Positions 35,655-44,576 of a stretch of 64,000 bases of DNA are shown here, in pieces; the first letter of the stretch is position 1; every line of letters begins with the position of its first letter. The notes beneath the pieces were generated by a model. It was not told the DNA's origin. It searched no databases and was given only the letters and a program-made list of their open reading frames with translations. The translations under genes and the position numbers were made by a program. Origin of the DNA: JAPOUP01 sp965203605 (GTDB lineage: Bacteria; Pseudomonadota; Alphaproteobacteria; Rhodobacterales; Rhodobacteraceae). The stretch lies in the NCBI GenBank assembly GCA_965203605.1, contig OZ241902.1:1-64000 (forward strand). The letters are read 5' to 3'.

Positions 35655-36264
35655 GCTTTCGGGCACTCATCCGTCGTGCCCGCGCAGTGGACACGGTCTT
35701 CGAGGCGCAGGAACAGGGTGGTGCCGTCGGCGCGGAGCAGGTGCAGCATGATGTCCGCAAGGCCATTGAGGCCGCGTGCCCCTATGGCTTTCACGATGCC
35801 GAGGCGGCTTACAGGAAGAACCCGGAGTTTGCCTCGGAAGCAGCCACGTGCGCGCCGCCCGCGCGACCCGCGCCCTGCAACTGGAAACCGAACTGCACAC
35901 CTATTCTCAGCTTCGCGCAGATCGTTTCGTTGGGCGATCATGGGAGCTCGACCGCGCCAGCCAGCACCAGTACCAGACGGGCTACATCTCCGACCACAAG
36001 GCCACGCGGTCGGCCATGGGTAACATGGCCAAGAGCCTCGAACGCGACCCGAGGATGGAATCCCTCTCGCAAACCGCAAGGCCGCACTCGGTGTCGAAAT
36101 GGACGCTGGCCGCCGACTCGGCGCGGCCGTCGCCTTCTCTCATGGCCTTGATCTGGGAAGAGGCGGGGGATCGGGATCTGAGAACCGTCCGATGTGCCGC
36201 CGTTTCCATCCGGCGCCGCTACGATTCCCGAACCCTCTTGTGCCTCGCCCAAGGCCTGTCCTGA
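35655..36264 (+). pseudogene. Ti-type conjugative relaxase TraA, C-terminal relic
   Basis: Three successive frames together spell the C-terminal region of a Ti-plasmid-type TraA relaxase-helicase. They read RARAVDTVFEAQEQGGAV and GFHDAEAAYRKNPEF, then RALQLETELHTYSQLRADRF and MGNMAKSLERDPRMESL, then GRRLGAAVAFSHGLDLGRG. At least two frameshifts and the loss of the N-terminal relaxase and helicase domains show it is dead. It implies that a conjugative plasmid or integrative element once occupied this site. Confidence 0.75.
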
Positions 36265-36310
36265 AGGGACAAAGAGCCGTCAAGAACCACCAATCTGAGG
36301 CACCGAATCC

Positions 36311-36526
36311 ATGCCTGCGCCAGACCGTATCATCCGCCTGAAGACCGTTCTTGCATACACTGGACGGTCCCGCTCCACTATCTGTCGAAAGATCGCCGAA
36401 GGCATGTTCCCCGCCCAGATCAGGATCAGCATCAACGGTGCCGGATGGCGAGCGTCCGACGTCAGGCGCTGGATTGCCGATCCGGTCAGGTGGCGACCGG
36501 AGGAGGAGGCCGGTGATGGTCGATGA
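36311..36526 (+). CDS. AlpA-family transcriptional regulator
   Basis: A 71-residue AlpA/excisionase-like DNA-binding protein with the helix-turn-helix RLKTVLAYTGRSRSTICRKI at about residues 9-28 and the wing WRASDVRRWI near 47. AlpA proteins activate excision or integrase genes of prophages and integrative elements. Here it lies among relics of such an element (TraA and recombinase remnants), so it is probably a survivor of the same element. Confidence 0.8.
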   Translation: MPAPDRIIRLKTVLAYTGRSRSTICRKIAEGMFPAQIRISINGAGWRASDVRRWIADPVRWRPEEEAGDGR

Positions 36527-36705
36527 TTACAGGCGCTCTGGCGAACGGGAGCCCGCCAATGACAACCACCCGCTAGGCGACGGACTGGCATGCAGGAAGA
36601 CCGTTCCGGCGATGATGACAAACATCTGCAGCAGGGGTTCGGTCTTTCGGTTGAAAGATCGGGACGGAAGTTCTATCTAGATCATCAATCTAGAAGGAGG
36701 CTGGC

Positions 36706-36978
36706 ATGGCTTTGAGCATCAAGACCGAGGAAGCGGACCGGCTGGCGCGGGAACTGTCCCGCCTGACCGGCGAAACCATGACCGCCGCCATCACCCTGGC
36801 CATGCGTGAGCGCTTGGAACGGCTGCGCGCCGAGCAGGAGGCGCAAAGCGACTATGTTTCGCGCATGGAGGCTTTCGTTCGAGAGCGCGCCGGACGCTAT
36901 GACCGTCGTCCGGTCACGAAACAGGAATGGGACGAAGCGGTCGGCGACACATCCGAAGAGCTTGGCTTCTCCCGATGA
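36706..36978 (+). CDS. vapB: VapB-type antitoxin
   Basis: A 90-residue PSK/VapB antitoxin: MALSIKTEEADRLARELSRL with a ribbon-helix-helix N-terminus, then a coiled, charged C-terminus (ERAGRYDRRPVTKQEWDEAV) that would wrap the toxin. A leader GAAGGAGG precedes the ATG. Its stop overlaps the toxin start (ATGATGG at 36975-36981), the usual coupled arrangement. The complex normally represses its own promoter; AT-rich CTAGATCATCAATCTAG-like symmetry just upstream (about 36676-36692) may be the operator. Confidence 0.88.
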   Translation: MALSIKTEEADRLARELSRLTGETMTAAITLAMRERLERLRAEQEAQSDYVSRMEAFVRERAGRYDRRPVTKQEWDEAVGDTSEELGFSR

Positions 36979-37388
36979 TGGTTGTCGATGCGTCCGCGAT
37001 CATCGCGATCATGTTCGAGGAGGCGAAAGCGCCCGACTGCATGGCCGCTCTCCAAACCGCCGCGGCGCACCTTATATCGGCGGTGAATTATGTCGAGGCG
37101 GGGACCGTGATGGCAGGCAGGATTAAGAGCGGGGACCGGCACGAAGCGATCGCCGATCTGGATGCGTTTCTGGCCGACTTCCGCATCACGATTGCTCCTA
37201 CGGACGAAAATCTCGTGCGAGCCGCCATGAAAGCGCGTCTGGATTACGGCAAGGGGTTTGGAACGCGGGGCGGCCTGAACTTCGGCGATTGCTTTGCCTA
37301 TGCGCTTGCCAAACGGCACTCGGCTCCGCTTCTGTATGTCGGTGACGACTTCTCCCGGACCAATGTTCAATCCGCATTGTCGCGGTAG
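36975..37388 (+). CDS. vapC: VapC-type PIN-domain ribonuclease toxin
   Basis: A 137-residue PIN-domain endoribonuclease. The acidic catalytic residues are visible in MMVVDASAIIAIMFEE (Asp-5), NYVEAGTVM (Glu near 40) and LNFGDCFAYALAK (Asp near 101), followed by YVGDDFSRT. VapC toxins cleave tRNA or rRNA when freed from VapB. The start is the ATG at 36975 or the next one at 36978. The pair looks intact and is the best-preserved system in this decayed region. Confidence 0.9.
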   Translation: MMVVDASAIIAIMFEEAKAPDCMAALQTAAAHLISAVNYVEAGTVMAGRIKSGDRHEAIADLDAFLADFRITIAPTDENLVRAAMKARLDYGKGFGTRGGLNFGDCFAYALAKRHSAPLLYVGDDFSRTNVQSALSR

Positions 37389-37547
37389 CTGTTCGATTGG
37401 CAACTCGGAGAGTGGGAGACTGAACACACCACACAGACCCAACGCTACAGATACCCGCTTCAACTGCCGCAGTCGCTCGAGGAGAAGGTGGCACGTCTTG
37501 CACAAGAGCCCACACCCCGCGGTTCGGCCGCTCTGTCGCGGAAGTAA
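37389..37547 (+). other. Coding-like remnant, unrecognised
   Basis: Directly after the vapC stop, and in the same frame, about 50 codons read DWQLGEWETEHTTQTQRYRY and PLQLPQSLEEKVARLAQEP up to a TAA at 37545. Codon use is coding-like, but there is no start or known family. It is probably the 3' end of a deleted gene of the former element. Confidence 0.35.
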
Positions 37548-37624
37548 TGTCCGCTCGTACCTGTTTGGCTCCGGAGATCTCGAGTCGTGGGATTGTGGAA
37601 TGTCGTGGAATCAGTGATTTAGGG

Positions 37625-38462
37625 GCGCACTTGCCCAAGAGAGAGACCGGCAAGCGCATCTCCCGCCCGAACCCGTACGAACAGTGGCAAGTGGTGGTAG
37701 CGCCTCACCTGCGCATCGTCAGCGACGAGCTGTGGAATGCCGTTTAGGCCCGCAAGAAGCTCTACGGTGGAACCCGGCTGCATAAGCGCAGAAGGTCGAA
37801 GCATGTGTTTTCCGGTCTGGTTCGGTGCGGCTGCTGTGGCGCGACATACACCATATGGTCTCAGGATAATTTCGCCTGCACGGCGCATCGGGCACGCGGA
37901 ACCTGCACCAACAACCGAACCGTCCGCGTGCCCGACCTTGAACACCGCGTGCTTGACGGCATCAAGCAACGGCTGCTCGCCCCCGTTGCGATTGCCGAAT
38001 TCCTTGCCGAGAGGAAGCGGCTGAACGCCAGGATGCGACGGGACAGGCACTAGGTCGACAAACGGCTTGGCATTCTCGAAAGGCGAATCTTGAACATTAT
38101 CGATTCCATAGCCGATGGTGCTGCAACGGCAGACATGAAGATCCGGCAGACCGAGATGGAAGCGGAAAGGGAACGCCTTGCCGCCGATCTAGCCGCAATC
38201 TCGAATGTCAGCGATGGCGTGGAACTGCATCAGGCTTCGATTGAGGTCTATCGCCGCAGAATCGCCAAATTGCAGGAAGCATTGCACGCCAACGAAGAGG
38301 ACCGCGAAGACGCGGTCAATGCCATTCGTTCGCTCGTCACAAGCATCAAGGTAATACCGTGCGAAGGGCGTGGGAAATTCGACTTGACCGTCAACGGCGC
38401 ATTGGCAGAGCTTCTGAACCTGCCTCACCGCAAACCGGGCGAACCACCGAACACTGCAATGA
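37625..38462 (+). pseudogene. Large serine recombinase, C-terminal relic
   Basis: One continuous frame encodes the C-terminal half of a site-specific serine recombinase. It has YEQWQVVVAPHLRIVSDELW, a zinc-ribbon (VFSGLVRCGCCGATY, then TAHRARGTCTNNRTV) and a coiled coil ending in SLVTSIKVIP. Two in-frame amber codons (37745-37747 and 38051-38053) interrupt it and the catalytic N-terminal domain is missing. It ends at the 3' end of tRNA-Met, so it probably marks one boundary of a former integrated element. Confidence 0.8.
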
Positions 38463-38539
38463 TGGTAGCGGAGGAGGGACTTGAACCCCCGACACAAGGA
38501 TTATGATTCCTCTGCTCTGACCAACTGAGCTACTCCGCC
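38463..38539 (-). tRNA. tRNA-Met (CAT)
   Basis: A 77-base cloverleaf on the minus strand: acceptor GGCGGAG with CTCCGCT (one G-T pair), discriminator A and encoded CCA. The D arm is TAGCTCAGTTGGTCAGAG, the anticodon loop ATCATAA (anticodon CAT) and the T arm GGGGGTTCAAGTCCCTCC. It is elongator-type, since the first pair is not the unpaired C-A of the initiator. A lysidine-modified Ile tRNA is the alternative reading. The recombinase relic abuts its 3' end. Confidence 0.93.
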
Positions 38540-38705
38540 GTGCCGCGGGATTAGGTATTCGAGTGGCGTTGCCGCGTCAAGGGGCGATGCTGCCAATCAA
38601 TGGGATTCGAACAGTTCAAAATTGATCGACATCGCGCTTCCCGAACTCCTAATGGTTCCCCACTTTCACTCCGATGTGCGGTGCGGACGGACCCGACTCA
38701 AGCAG

Positions 38706-40286
38706 TCAGGTCACAAGATTGCCGGACAGTGCGTCATCGACCAGCTTGATCGTCTCCTCGATTCCAAAGAGCGCGATGAAGCCTCCAAACCTCGGACCTT
38801 GCGATGCACCGAGCAGCACCTCATAGAGAGCCCTGAACCATTCGCGCAAAGGCTCGAATTCATGAGCCTTGCCAACCGCGAATACCATCGACTGGAGTTC
38901 TTCGGGGTCCAGCCTGCCATCCCAGTTCCGTAGTCGGTCACGCAGGTCCTCAAGCGCAGCGAGTTCCTTGCCGTTCGCCGCACGAAACGTCTTCGTCGGC
39001 CGCACGAGGTCATTGAAATAACGGACCGCGAACCCTGCGGCCTGGTCCATATCCGGGTGGGTTTCCGGCGAGACGTCGGGAGCGTAGCGACGGATGAAGC
39101 CCCAGAGCGTGTCCTTTGTTTCCGCATGACTCACCGAAGCAAGATTTAATAGCATGGCAAACTGTATGACCATGCTGGATTCAGGCACATCAGATCCATG
39201 AATGTGATGCACGGGATTCGCCAGCTGCCGCCCCATGTCCTGCTCCGGATAGGCCCGGAGTTGTTGGTGATACTCATCCACAGCCCTTGGAATCACGTCG
39301 AAATGCAGTCTCTTGGCTGTCTTCGGCTTCAGGTACATGAAGTATCCCAGACTTTCCGGTGATGCATAGGCCAGCCATTCCTCCATCGCCAGACCATTAC
39401 CCTTCGACTTGGATATCTTGTGGCCCTGATCATCCAGGAACAGTTCGTAGGTCAGCGATTCCGGCGGACGCCTTCCGAGAGCCCGGCAGATCTGGCTTGC
39501 CTGCCTGACGGATTCGATCAGGTCCTTGCCTGACATTTCGTAGTCAACGTTCAGCGCGGCCCACCGAAGCGCCCAATCGGGTTTCCACTGCATCTTCACA
39601 TGACCGCCTGTTACCGGCACTTCGATACGTTCGCCATCCGGTTCTTCGTAGACAATCGTTCCCTTGCCGACGTTTCTTTCGATCGTGGGAACCTGTAGGA
39701 CATGGCCGGACTTTGGTGATATCGGCAGAAATGGCGAATAGGTCGCGCGCCGTTCCGGCCCCAAAGTCGGGAGCATTATTTCCATGAGCCTGTCGAACCG
39801 TTCCAGAGCGGTCAGCAACATCCCGTCGAATCTGCCCGACCTATAGTATTCCGTCGAAGACGCGAACTCATATTCGAATCCAAAGGAATCCAGAAACGCG
39901 TTCAGTCGGGAATTGTTATGCGCTCCAAAACTATCGTGTGTGCCAAACGGATCTCGTACCCTTGACAGCGGAAGATGGAGATCGAGTGCCATCCGCTCCT
40001 GGTTGGGTACATTGTCGGGAACCTTTCGCAACCCGTCCATATCGTCCGAAAAGCAGATGAGTCTGGTCGGTATGTCCGAGATCATTTCAAATGCCTGCCG
40101 CACCATTGTCGTACGCTGCACTTCACCAAACGTGCCGATGTGAGGCAATCCGCTGGGACCATAACCGGTCTCAAACAGTACAAACCCCTTTGTCGGAGGC
40201 TTCGCTTCGAATCGCCTGAGCAGGCGGCGCGCTTCCTCGAACGGCCATGCCTTGGAACTCATCGCTGCGTCGCGCAGTTCGGTCAT
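38706..40286 (-). CDS. lysS: Lysine--tRNA ligase, class I
   Basis: A 526-residue class I lysyl-tRNA synthetase, the type used by most alphaproteobacteria, spirochaetes and archaea in place of the class II enzyme. The HIGH-type motif GPSGLPHIGTFGE is at about residues 43-55, and the KMSKS-type motif KISKSKGNGL lies near 292. Family length is about 525-530, so it is complete. It diverges from the TerB-like gene with a very short gap. Identification is secure. Confidence 0.96.
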   Translation of the reverse strand: MTELRDAAMSSKAWPFEEARRLLRRFEAKPPTKGFVLFETGYGPSGLPHIGTFGEVQRTTMVRQAFEMISDIPTRLICFSDDMDGLRKVPDNVPNQERMALDLHLPLSRVRDPFGTHDSFGAHNNSRLNAFLDSFGFEYEFASSTEYYRSGRFDGMLLTALERFDRLMEIMLPTLGPERRATYSPFLPISPKSGHVLQVPTIERNVGKGTIVYEEPDGERIEVPVTGGHVKMQWKPDWALRWAALNVDYEMSGKDLIESVRQASQICRALGRRPPESLTYELFLDDQGHKISKSKGNGLAMEEWLAYASPESLGYFMYLKPKTAKRLHFDVIPRAVDEYHQQLRAYPEQDMGRQLANPVHHIHGSDVPESSMVIQFAMLLNLASVSHAETKDTLWGFIRRYAPDVSPETHPDMDQAAGFAVRYFNDLVRPTKTFRAANGKELAALEDLRDRLRNWDGRLDPEELQSMVFAVGKAHEFEPLREWFRALYEVLLGASQGPRFGGFIALFGIEETIKLVDDALSGNLVT

Positions 40287-40326
40287 GTCTTGTTCCTGTG
40301 GTGGCAGGCCTGCAGGCCCATTGGGA

Positions 40327-40824
40327 ATGGCTTTGACTATTGCCGAAGCGTTGTCGCGTCAATATTCTGCGCGGAAACAGACGCCAGACAGGATACCAGG
40401 CTTGCCAAACAGATCTTCGTCACTGTCTGCCCAGGATGCATTGGTCGCGGTGATGATCGCCACTTCCGCCAGCGACCGGAACATCAAGACGTCGGAACTC
40501 GTCTGCATCGAGTCCTTGGTAGATGGCCTGCCCGCGTTCGCCGACTACGACAAGAGCCGCTTTCAACGTGTGTCGCGGACCGTACTTGACCTGTTTGAGG
40601 AGAATGATGGCCTTGATGTCTTCTTTGAGATGATCCGGTCCGCCCTTCCTGACCGGATGTTTGAAACAGCTTATGCCTTGGCTTGCGATGTCGCGGCTGC
40701 GGACGGGCGACTTGAGGAGGACCAGCTGATTTTCCTACGCGAGATCCGCTATGAACTCTCCATCGACCGCCTCGCAGCCGCTGCGATAGAACGAGGGGCG
40801 AGGGCGAGGCATCTCACTCCGTGA
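40327..40824 (+). CDS. TerB-like (tellurite-resistance family) protein
   Basis: A 165-residue protein with a TerB-type helical domain: LSAQDALVAVMIATSASDRN, VDGLPAFADYDKSRFQRV, then AYALACDVAAADGRLEED, where acidic residues may bind metal. Single-domain TerB proteins are widespread in Rhodobacterales and need not relate to tellurite. The first 30 residues are low in family similarity, so the true start may be internal; the ATG at 40327 is the best candidate. It is divergent from lysS. Confidence 0.85.
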   Translation: MALTIAEALSRQYSARKQTPDRIPGLPNRSSSLSAQDALVAVMIATSASDRNIKTSELVCIESLVDGLPAFADYDKSRFQRVSRTVLDLFEENDGLDVFFEMIRSALPDRMFETAYALACDVAAADGRLEEDQLIFLREIRYELSIDRLAAAAIERGARARHLTP

Positions 40825-41290
40825 GTGTTTGGCCGATTGATGATGGCCTTCAGGAGTGCCAGGTTCCGCTATCGGACCACATGCCGGTTCGGCCCAGGAT
40901 CACGATCAAATCCCCTGTGCCTCAGGACAGCCGTGGTGGGATGCGGTCGCGGAACTTCCACTCACGGATGGAAACTCAAGGATCGGGTTCCGGAAACGCT
41001 CGCTGACGATGCGGCATCCGTGTGTTCGGGCTCACTTACGGCTTTCGTACGACCAGGTCGCTCTCCAATGTTGCCCGGGACTCGCCATTGGGGTCTCCAG
41101 GTCCGATGTGCGGTCCAATCGACCGATTCGGCGTTGGATGCAGCCGCCCGGGTCTTCGGTCGACTTCCGACCCCGCCTTTTCGCCCCTTGGTGAGTCATT
41201 GTCGACGGCTTGCCGAACGCCAGCACCATAGGGTGGCAGGATCTGAGGGCTCCTGCGGTCCGATCATCAGCCGAAGTCATCATGCGCGAA
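40825..41290. other. Intergenic region, nothing recognised
   Basis: About 465 bases between convergent genes. Short overlapping frames have no domain; no terminator hairpin with a T-run was seen. Confidence 0.4.
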
Positions 41291-42703
41291 TTACGGACGG
41301 AGACGGGTTCCGGTCCCGTGTTCCGGGTCACCGGGATCTGGCCAAAGACCTCCGATGCTTTGCTTCGCGACCCGGACAGTGACCGCGAGCGCGATCAGAA
41401 GACCAGTTGTTACGGCTGCCGCCACGCCAAACCAGACGCCGATTTCGTCAAACCCGAAAAGCCCAACGAAGACCCAAACAAAGAATGCCGTACCGAATCC
41501 CTGACGATAGAGCCCGATCCAGACGGACCAGACCGGGCGTTTCAGCGCCTGCAGGAAAGAATTGATCGAGAACAGCATCATGTAGACCGGGAGAATGAAG
41601 CTCTCGACCCTGAGATAGGCAAGCCCGACCCGGATGACCTCGCTGTCGTCCGTGAAGAGCCCAAGAACCGGGCGTCCAAGAATCCACAGGATGGGAAAAG
41701 CGAGAACGGTCATGAGGAACCCTGTCTTCCAGCAATGGAACAGCGCCGTGCGGGCGCGCGCGAAATTCTCTGCCCCGATAGCCTGTGCAGCGATCGGAAG
41801 CAGAGCGCTGGTCACCCCAAGCACGGGGAGCAACAGGATTTGCTCCAGCCGAATGGCAATCCCAAATCCCGCGATCGCGTGCTCCCCGAATCCCTTCAGC
41901 ACGAACTGCACCACAAATCCGGACAGAAAGTTGATCATTAGCGCGAATGCCGTGGGAAGCGCCTGGAAGAGGATATCGCGAAACATGGCTCTGCGTGGAA
42001 CAAGGTGGGCCGGCTGCACCCTTGCCATCGTGTGAAGGCGAGCCAACCTTAACACCATAAACGCCATCACGCCGGTCTGGCTTACGACAGTCGATGCCGC
42101 AAGGCCGTTGAATCCCATCCCGACCCATAACCCAGGGAGCCCGAATATCATGAGCGGGTTAAGGACGATGTTCGCGAAGAAAGCCGCGATCAATGCCCGT
42201 TGCATTGATCTTCCGTCGCCGTGCGCCTGAAGGACACCGTTGCAGGCAAACGCGACCAGAAATCCAGGCAAGGCCAGGGACAGGATGAGATAGTAGTCAA
42301 TTCCAGCTTCGCGGTAAGGTCCTGGTTCGGAGACGAATTCCAGAAGCCTGGGTCCGTACCAGGCGCCCGCAAGCATTAGGGCCAGTGAAGCAAGAATGCC
42401 GAAGCTCACGCCCTGCGCGGCGGCCCGGCGGGCCAGTCGCCGGTCTCTGGCGCCAAGGGCGTTGCCGACGACCGCACCCATTGCGGCACCCAGACCAATG
42501 CCAACGGACATGGCGATGAAAAACGCCTGAAACCCCAAGGACAGCCCGGCCTGTGCGCTCGTTGAAAGCAGGCCGGCGAAGAACATGTCGACGACGTTGT
42601 AGAGCGTGCTGAACAGCATTCCGATGGCGGCAGGAACCGCCAGGCGGCGAAAGTGGGAGGCGACCGCGCCCGCAGTCAGATCGCTTGTGGGAGTCATGCT
42701 CAT
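41291..42703 (-). CDS. MATE family efflux transporter
   Basis: A 470-residue multidrug and toxin extrusion protein with about twelve hydrophobic helices in two homologous halves. The first helix has LAVPAAIGMLFSTLYNVVDM, followed by GIGLGAAMGAVVGNALGARD near residue 68. The second half repeats the pattern with IRLEQILLLPVLGVTSALLP near 285. Such pumps use Na+ or H+ to expel cationic drugs or metabolites. The C-terminal 25 residues are polar and variable. The AhpD-like gene lies upstream on the same strand, 240 bases away, so separate transcription is likely. Confidence 0.93.
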   Translation of the reverse strand: MSMTPTSDLTAGAVASHFRRLAVPAAIGMLFSTLYNVVDMFFAGLLSTSAQAGLSLGFQAFFIAMSVGIGLGAAMGAVVGNALGARDRRLARRAAAQGVSFGILASLALMLAGAWYGPRLLEFVSEPGPYREAGIDYYLILSLALPGFLVAFACNGVLQAHGDGRSMQRALIAAFFANIVLNPLMIFGLPGLWVGMGFNGLAASTVVSQTGVMAFMVLRLARLHTMARVQPAHLVPRRAMFRDILFQALPTAFALMINFLSGFVVQFVLKGFGEHAIAGFGIAIRLEQILLLPVLGVTSALLPIAAQAIGAENFARARTALFHCWKTGFLMTVLAFPILWILGRPVLGLFTDDSEVIRVGLAYLRVESFILPVYMMLFSINSFLQALKRPVWSVWIGLYRQGFGTAFFVWVFVGLFGFDEIGVWFGVAAAVTTGLLIALAVTVRVAKQSIGGLWPDPGDPEHGTGTRLRP

Positions 42704-42945
42704 GGCTTTATGGCCAGCTGCAAATGGTTGGCACGATTATGCGTTGCCGGGCAGGTGGACCAGGTCACAGTTCGGGCAGGAAGACTGGACCCGCATAGAT
42801 TGTGGCGGTTCGACCGCACCCTGCTTCTCCATCCTGGATGGCGGCATGGTTGAAGCGGCGTCAGGGTCCTTGGCCCGGTGCCCGGTTCCATATCGGATAT
42901 CCCATATAATCCACTTCATGGCGGTGGGGCACTGGACATGGAAGT

Positions 42946-43524
42946 TCACGGCTCGGCATAGTATCCGATGACATCTCCTTCGGTGGTGACGCCCAGGCCG
43001 TTGATCAGCCTGTTGGCATAGCTGAAATAGCAGATGATCTGGTTCAGTTCCAGGATTTCGCCATCGTCCCAGCCCGCTTTCCTCAGGTCGGCAACGTCGT
43101 GCCTGTTCATCTTCGCCGGGTGGAGCGTCAGTTTTCTGGTATAGCACAGTGCGGCGAGCTCACGACCGGAGAACTCGTCCTGCAGATTGTGACTGAAGAG
43201 TGCAGCCTTGATTCTGTCTGAGCGCGCGTCATCGTCAATCAGATGCCTGGCGTTGGCCCAATGGTTGGCCTCCGAGTAACCGCAGCGATTCAGGATCGAG
43301 ACATAGGTGCCGACGACTTCCTGCAGCCATTCAGGAACGGTGTTTCCCTCATCGTGGAGGCAGGCCCGGTAGAGCAGGACATGACCACGCATGGTATTCG
43401 GGCGCAATGAATGAACCCGCATTACATTGTCGACTGTGCCATGGGGAGTGCGGGCTAGATTCAGTGCGTCGGCGAGCGCCTCGTCTGCCTCGTCATCTGC
43501 AACCATCCTGATCCATGCGGACAT
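42946..43524 (-). CDS. Peroxidase-related / AhpD-like protein
   Basis: A 192-residue protein of the carboxymuconolactone decarboxylase/AhpD superfamily, of the peroxidase-related type. The signature region reads SILNRCGYSEANHWANARHL near residues 76-95. The active motif of AhpD is CxxC with a downstream His; here the second Cys is Ser (CGYS), so only one redox cysteine remains. Conserved flanks include VHSLRPNTMRGHVLLYR near 37 and KLTLHPAKMNRHDVADLRKA near 130. It lacks close operon partners. Peroxide reduction is therefore uncertain. Confidence 0.8.
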   Translation of the reverse strand: MSAWIRMVADDEADEALADALNLARTPHGTVDNVMRVHSLRPNTMRGHVLLYRACLHDEGNTVPEWLQEVVGTYVSILNRCGYSEANHWANARHLIDDDARSDRIKAALFSHNLQDEFSGRELAALCYTRKLTLHPAKMNRHDVADLRKAGWDDGEILELNQIICYFSYANRLINGLGVTTEGDVIGYYAEP

Positions 43525-43829
43525 CGGCTCACCGTGTATGTGGGTGGACTTCGGTTAAGGGTGTGGGGGGCTCACGCCTTGCGTTTCGTGCAGTGCAACT
43601 ATATTCACTGAATTGCAAGTGTTGGAGAGAGCCATAACTCACCGCCGTGACCGCAACAATCCGCTCAGGCATTCGCAGTCGGTGCCGATCTGGCCAGAGG
43701 AAACCGGATATGGCCCGCGGCCTGTGCGTTGGTCGATCCCTCGTCCGATAGGTCAACGGCGTCCGTGACTGTGAACCGTCAGTTCAGATCGGGACCGGAT
43801 CGTCACTCGCTGACAGAGAGAACCATGTC
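43525..43829. promoter_or_regulatory. Divergent promoter region with an inverted repeat
   Basis: The gap between the AhpD-like gene and the ABC operon holds CAGTG-N10-CACTG at 43591-43610 in AT-rich sequence, itself inside TGCAA-N14-TTGCA (43594-43617 approximately). It is a plausible operator for the minus-strand gene, 65 bases upstream of its start. No protein can be named. Confidence 0.3.
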
Positions 43830-44573
43830 ATGAGCGGCCAGCCGATCATCGCGGCAACTGATCTTAACAAGTTCTTCGGAACGTTCCATGTCCTGAAGGG
43901 GATCAACATCAGCGTCGACAGGGGTGAGCGCGTGGTGATCTGCGGTCCGTCGGGCTCGGGCAAGTCAACCCTGATCCGCTGCTTCAACGGGCTGGAAGGC
44001 CACGATGCGGGATCGTTGGTCGTGGATGGAATCGAAGTGTTCGAAGGTTCGAAAGACATCCGTAAGTTGCGGCGGGAGGTCGGAATGGTGTTTCAGCAAT
44101 TCAACCTGTTTCCGCACCTGACTGTTGTCGAGAACCTGATGATCGGTCCGATGAAGGTGCGTGGGGTCAAAAGGGATAGCGCCGAGGAAACCGCACGGAA
44201 ATTCCTCGAACGCGTTCATATTCCCGAGCAGGCGGAAAAATATCCGGCACAGCTCTCAGGTGGACAGCAGCAGCGTGTGGCGATCGCACGTGCGCTTTGC
44301 ATGGAACCGCGAATCATGCTGTTTGACGAGCCGACCTCCGCGCTTGATCCGGAAATGATCAACGAGGTGCTCGAAGTCATGGTCGAACTGGCGGAAACGG
44401 GAATGACCATGGTCGTCGTCACCCACGAAATGGGCTTTGCCCGCAAGGTTGCCGACACAATGGTGTTCATGGAAGAAGGGCGGATCGTGGAGGTTGCACC
44501 GCCCGACACCTTCTTCACGAATCCATCGAGCAAGCGCTGCCGGCTCTTCCTCGACCAGATTCTGGGACATTGA
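43830..44573 (+). CDS. Polar amino-acid ABC transporter, ATP-binding protein
   Basis: A 247-residue ATPase of the GlnQ/AapP type. It has Walker A GPSGSGKST near residue 38, the Q-loop VFQQFNLFPHLTV near 88, the signature LSGGQQQRVAIARAL near 145, Walker B IMLFDEPTSALD near 165 and the H-loop VVVTHEMGFARKV. It energises uptake through the two permeases at 44577 and 46353. First gene of a four-gene operon; the permease ATG follows its stop by three bases. The order ATPase-permease-binding protein-permease differs from the usual aapJQMP order. Confidence 0.95.
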   Translation: MSGQPIIAATDLNKFFGTFHVLKGINISVDRGERVVICGPSGSGKSTLIRCFNGLEGHDAGSLVVDGIEVFEGSKDIRKLRREVGMVFQQFNLFPHLTVVENLMIGPMKVRGVKRDSAEETARKFLERVHIPEQAEKYPAQLSGGQQQRVAIARALCMEPRIMLFDEPTSALDPEMINEVLEVMVELAETGMTMVVVTHEMGFARKVADTMVFMEEGRIVEVAPPDTFFTNPSSKRCRLFLDQILGH

Positions 44574-44576
44574 AGG

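Noticed and set aside
34085..38539. Integration-site repeat between tRNA-Arg and tRNA-Met
   Set aside because: I looked for a copy of the tRNA-Met 3' end near 35500-35660 and found none, so the element boundary on the left is not established.
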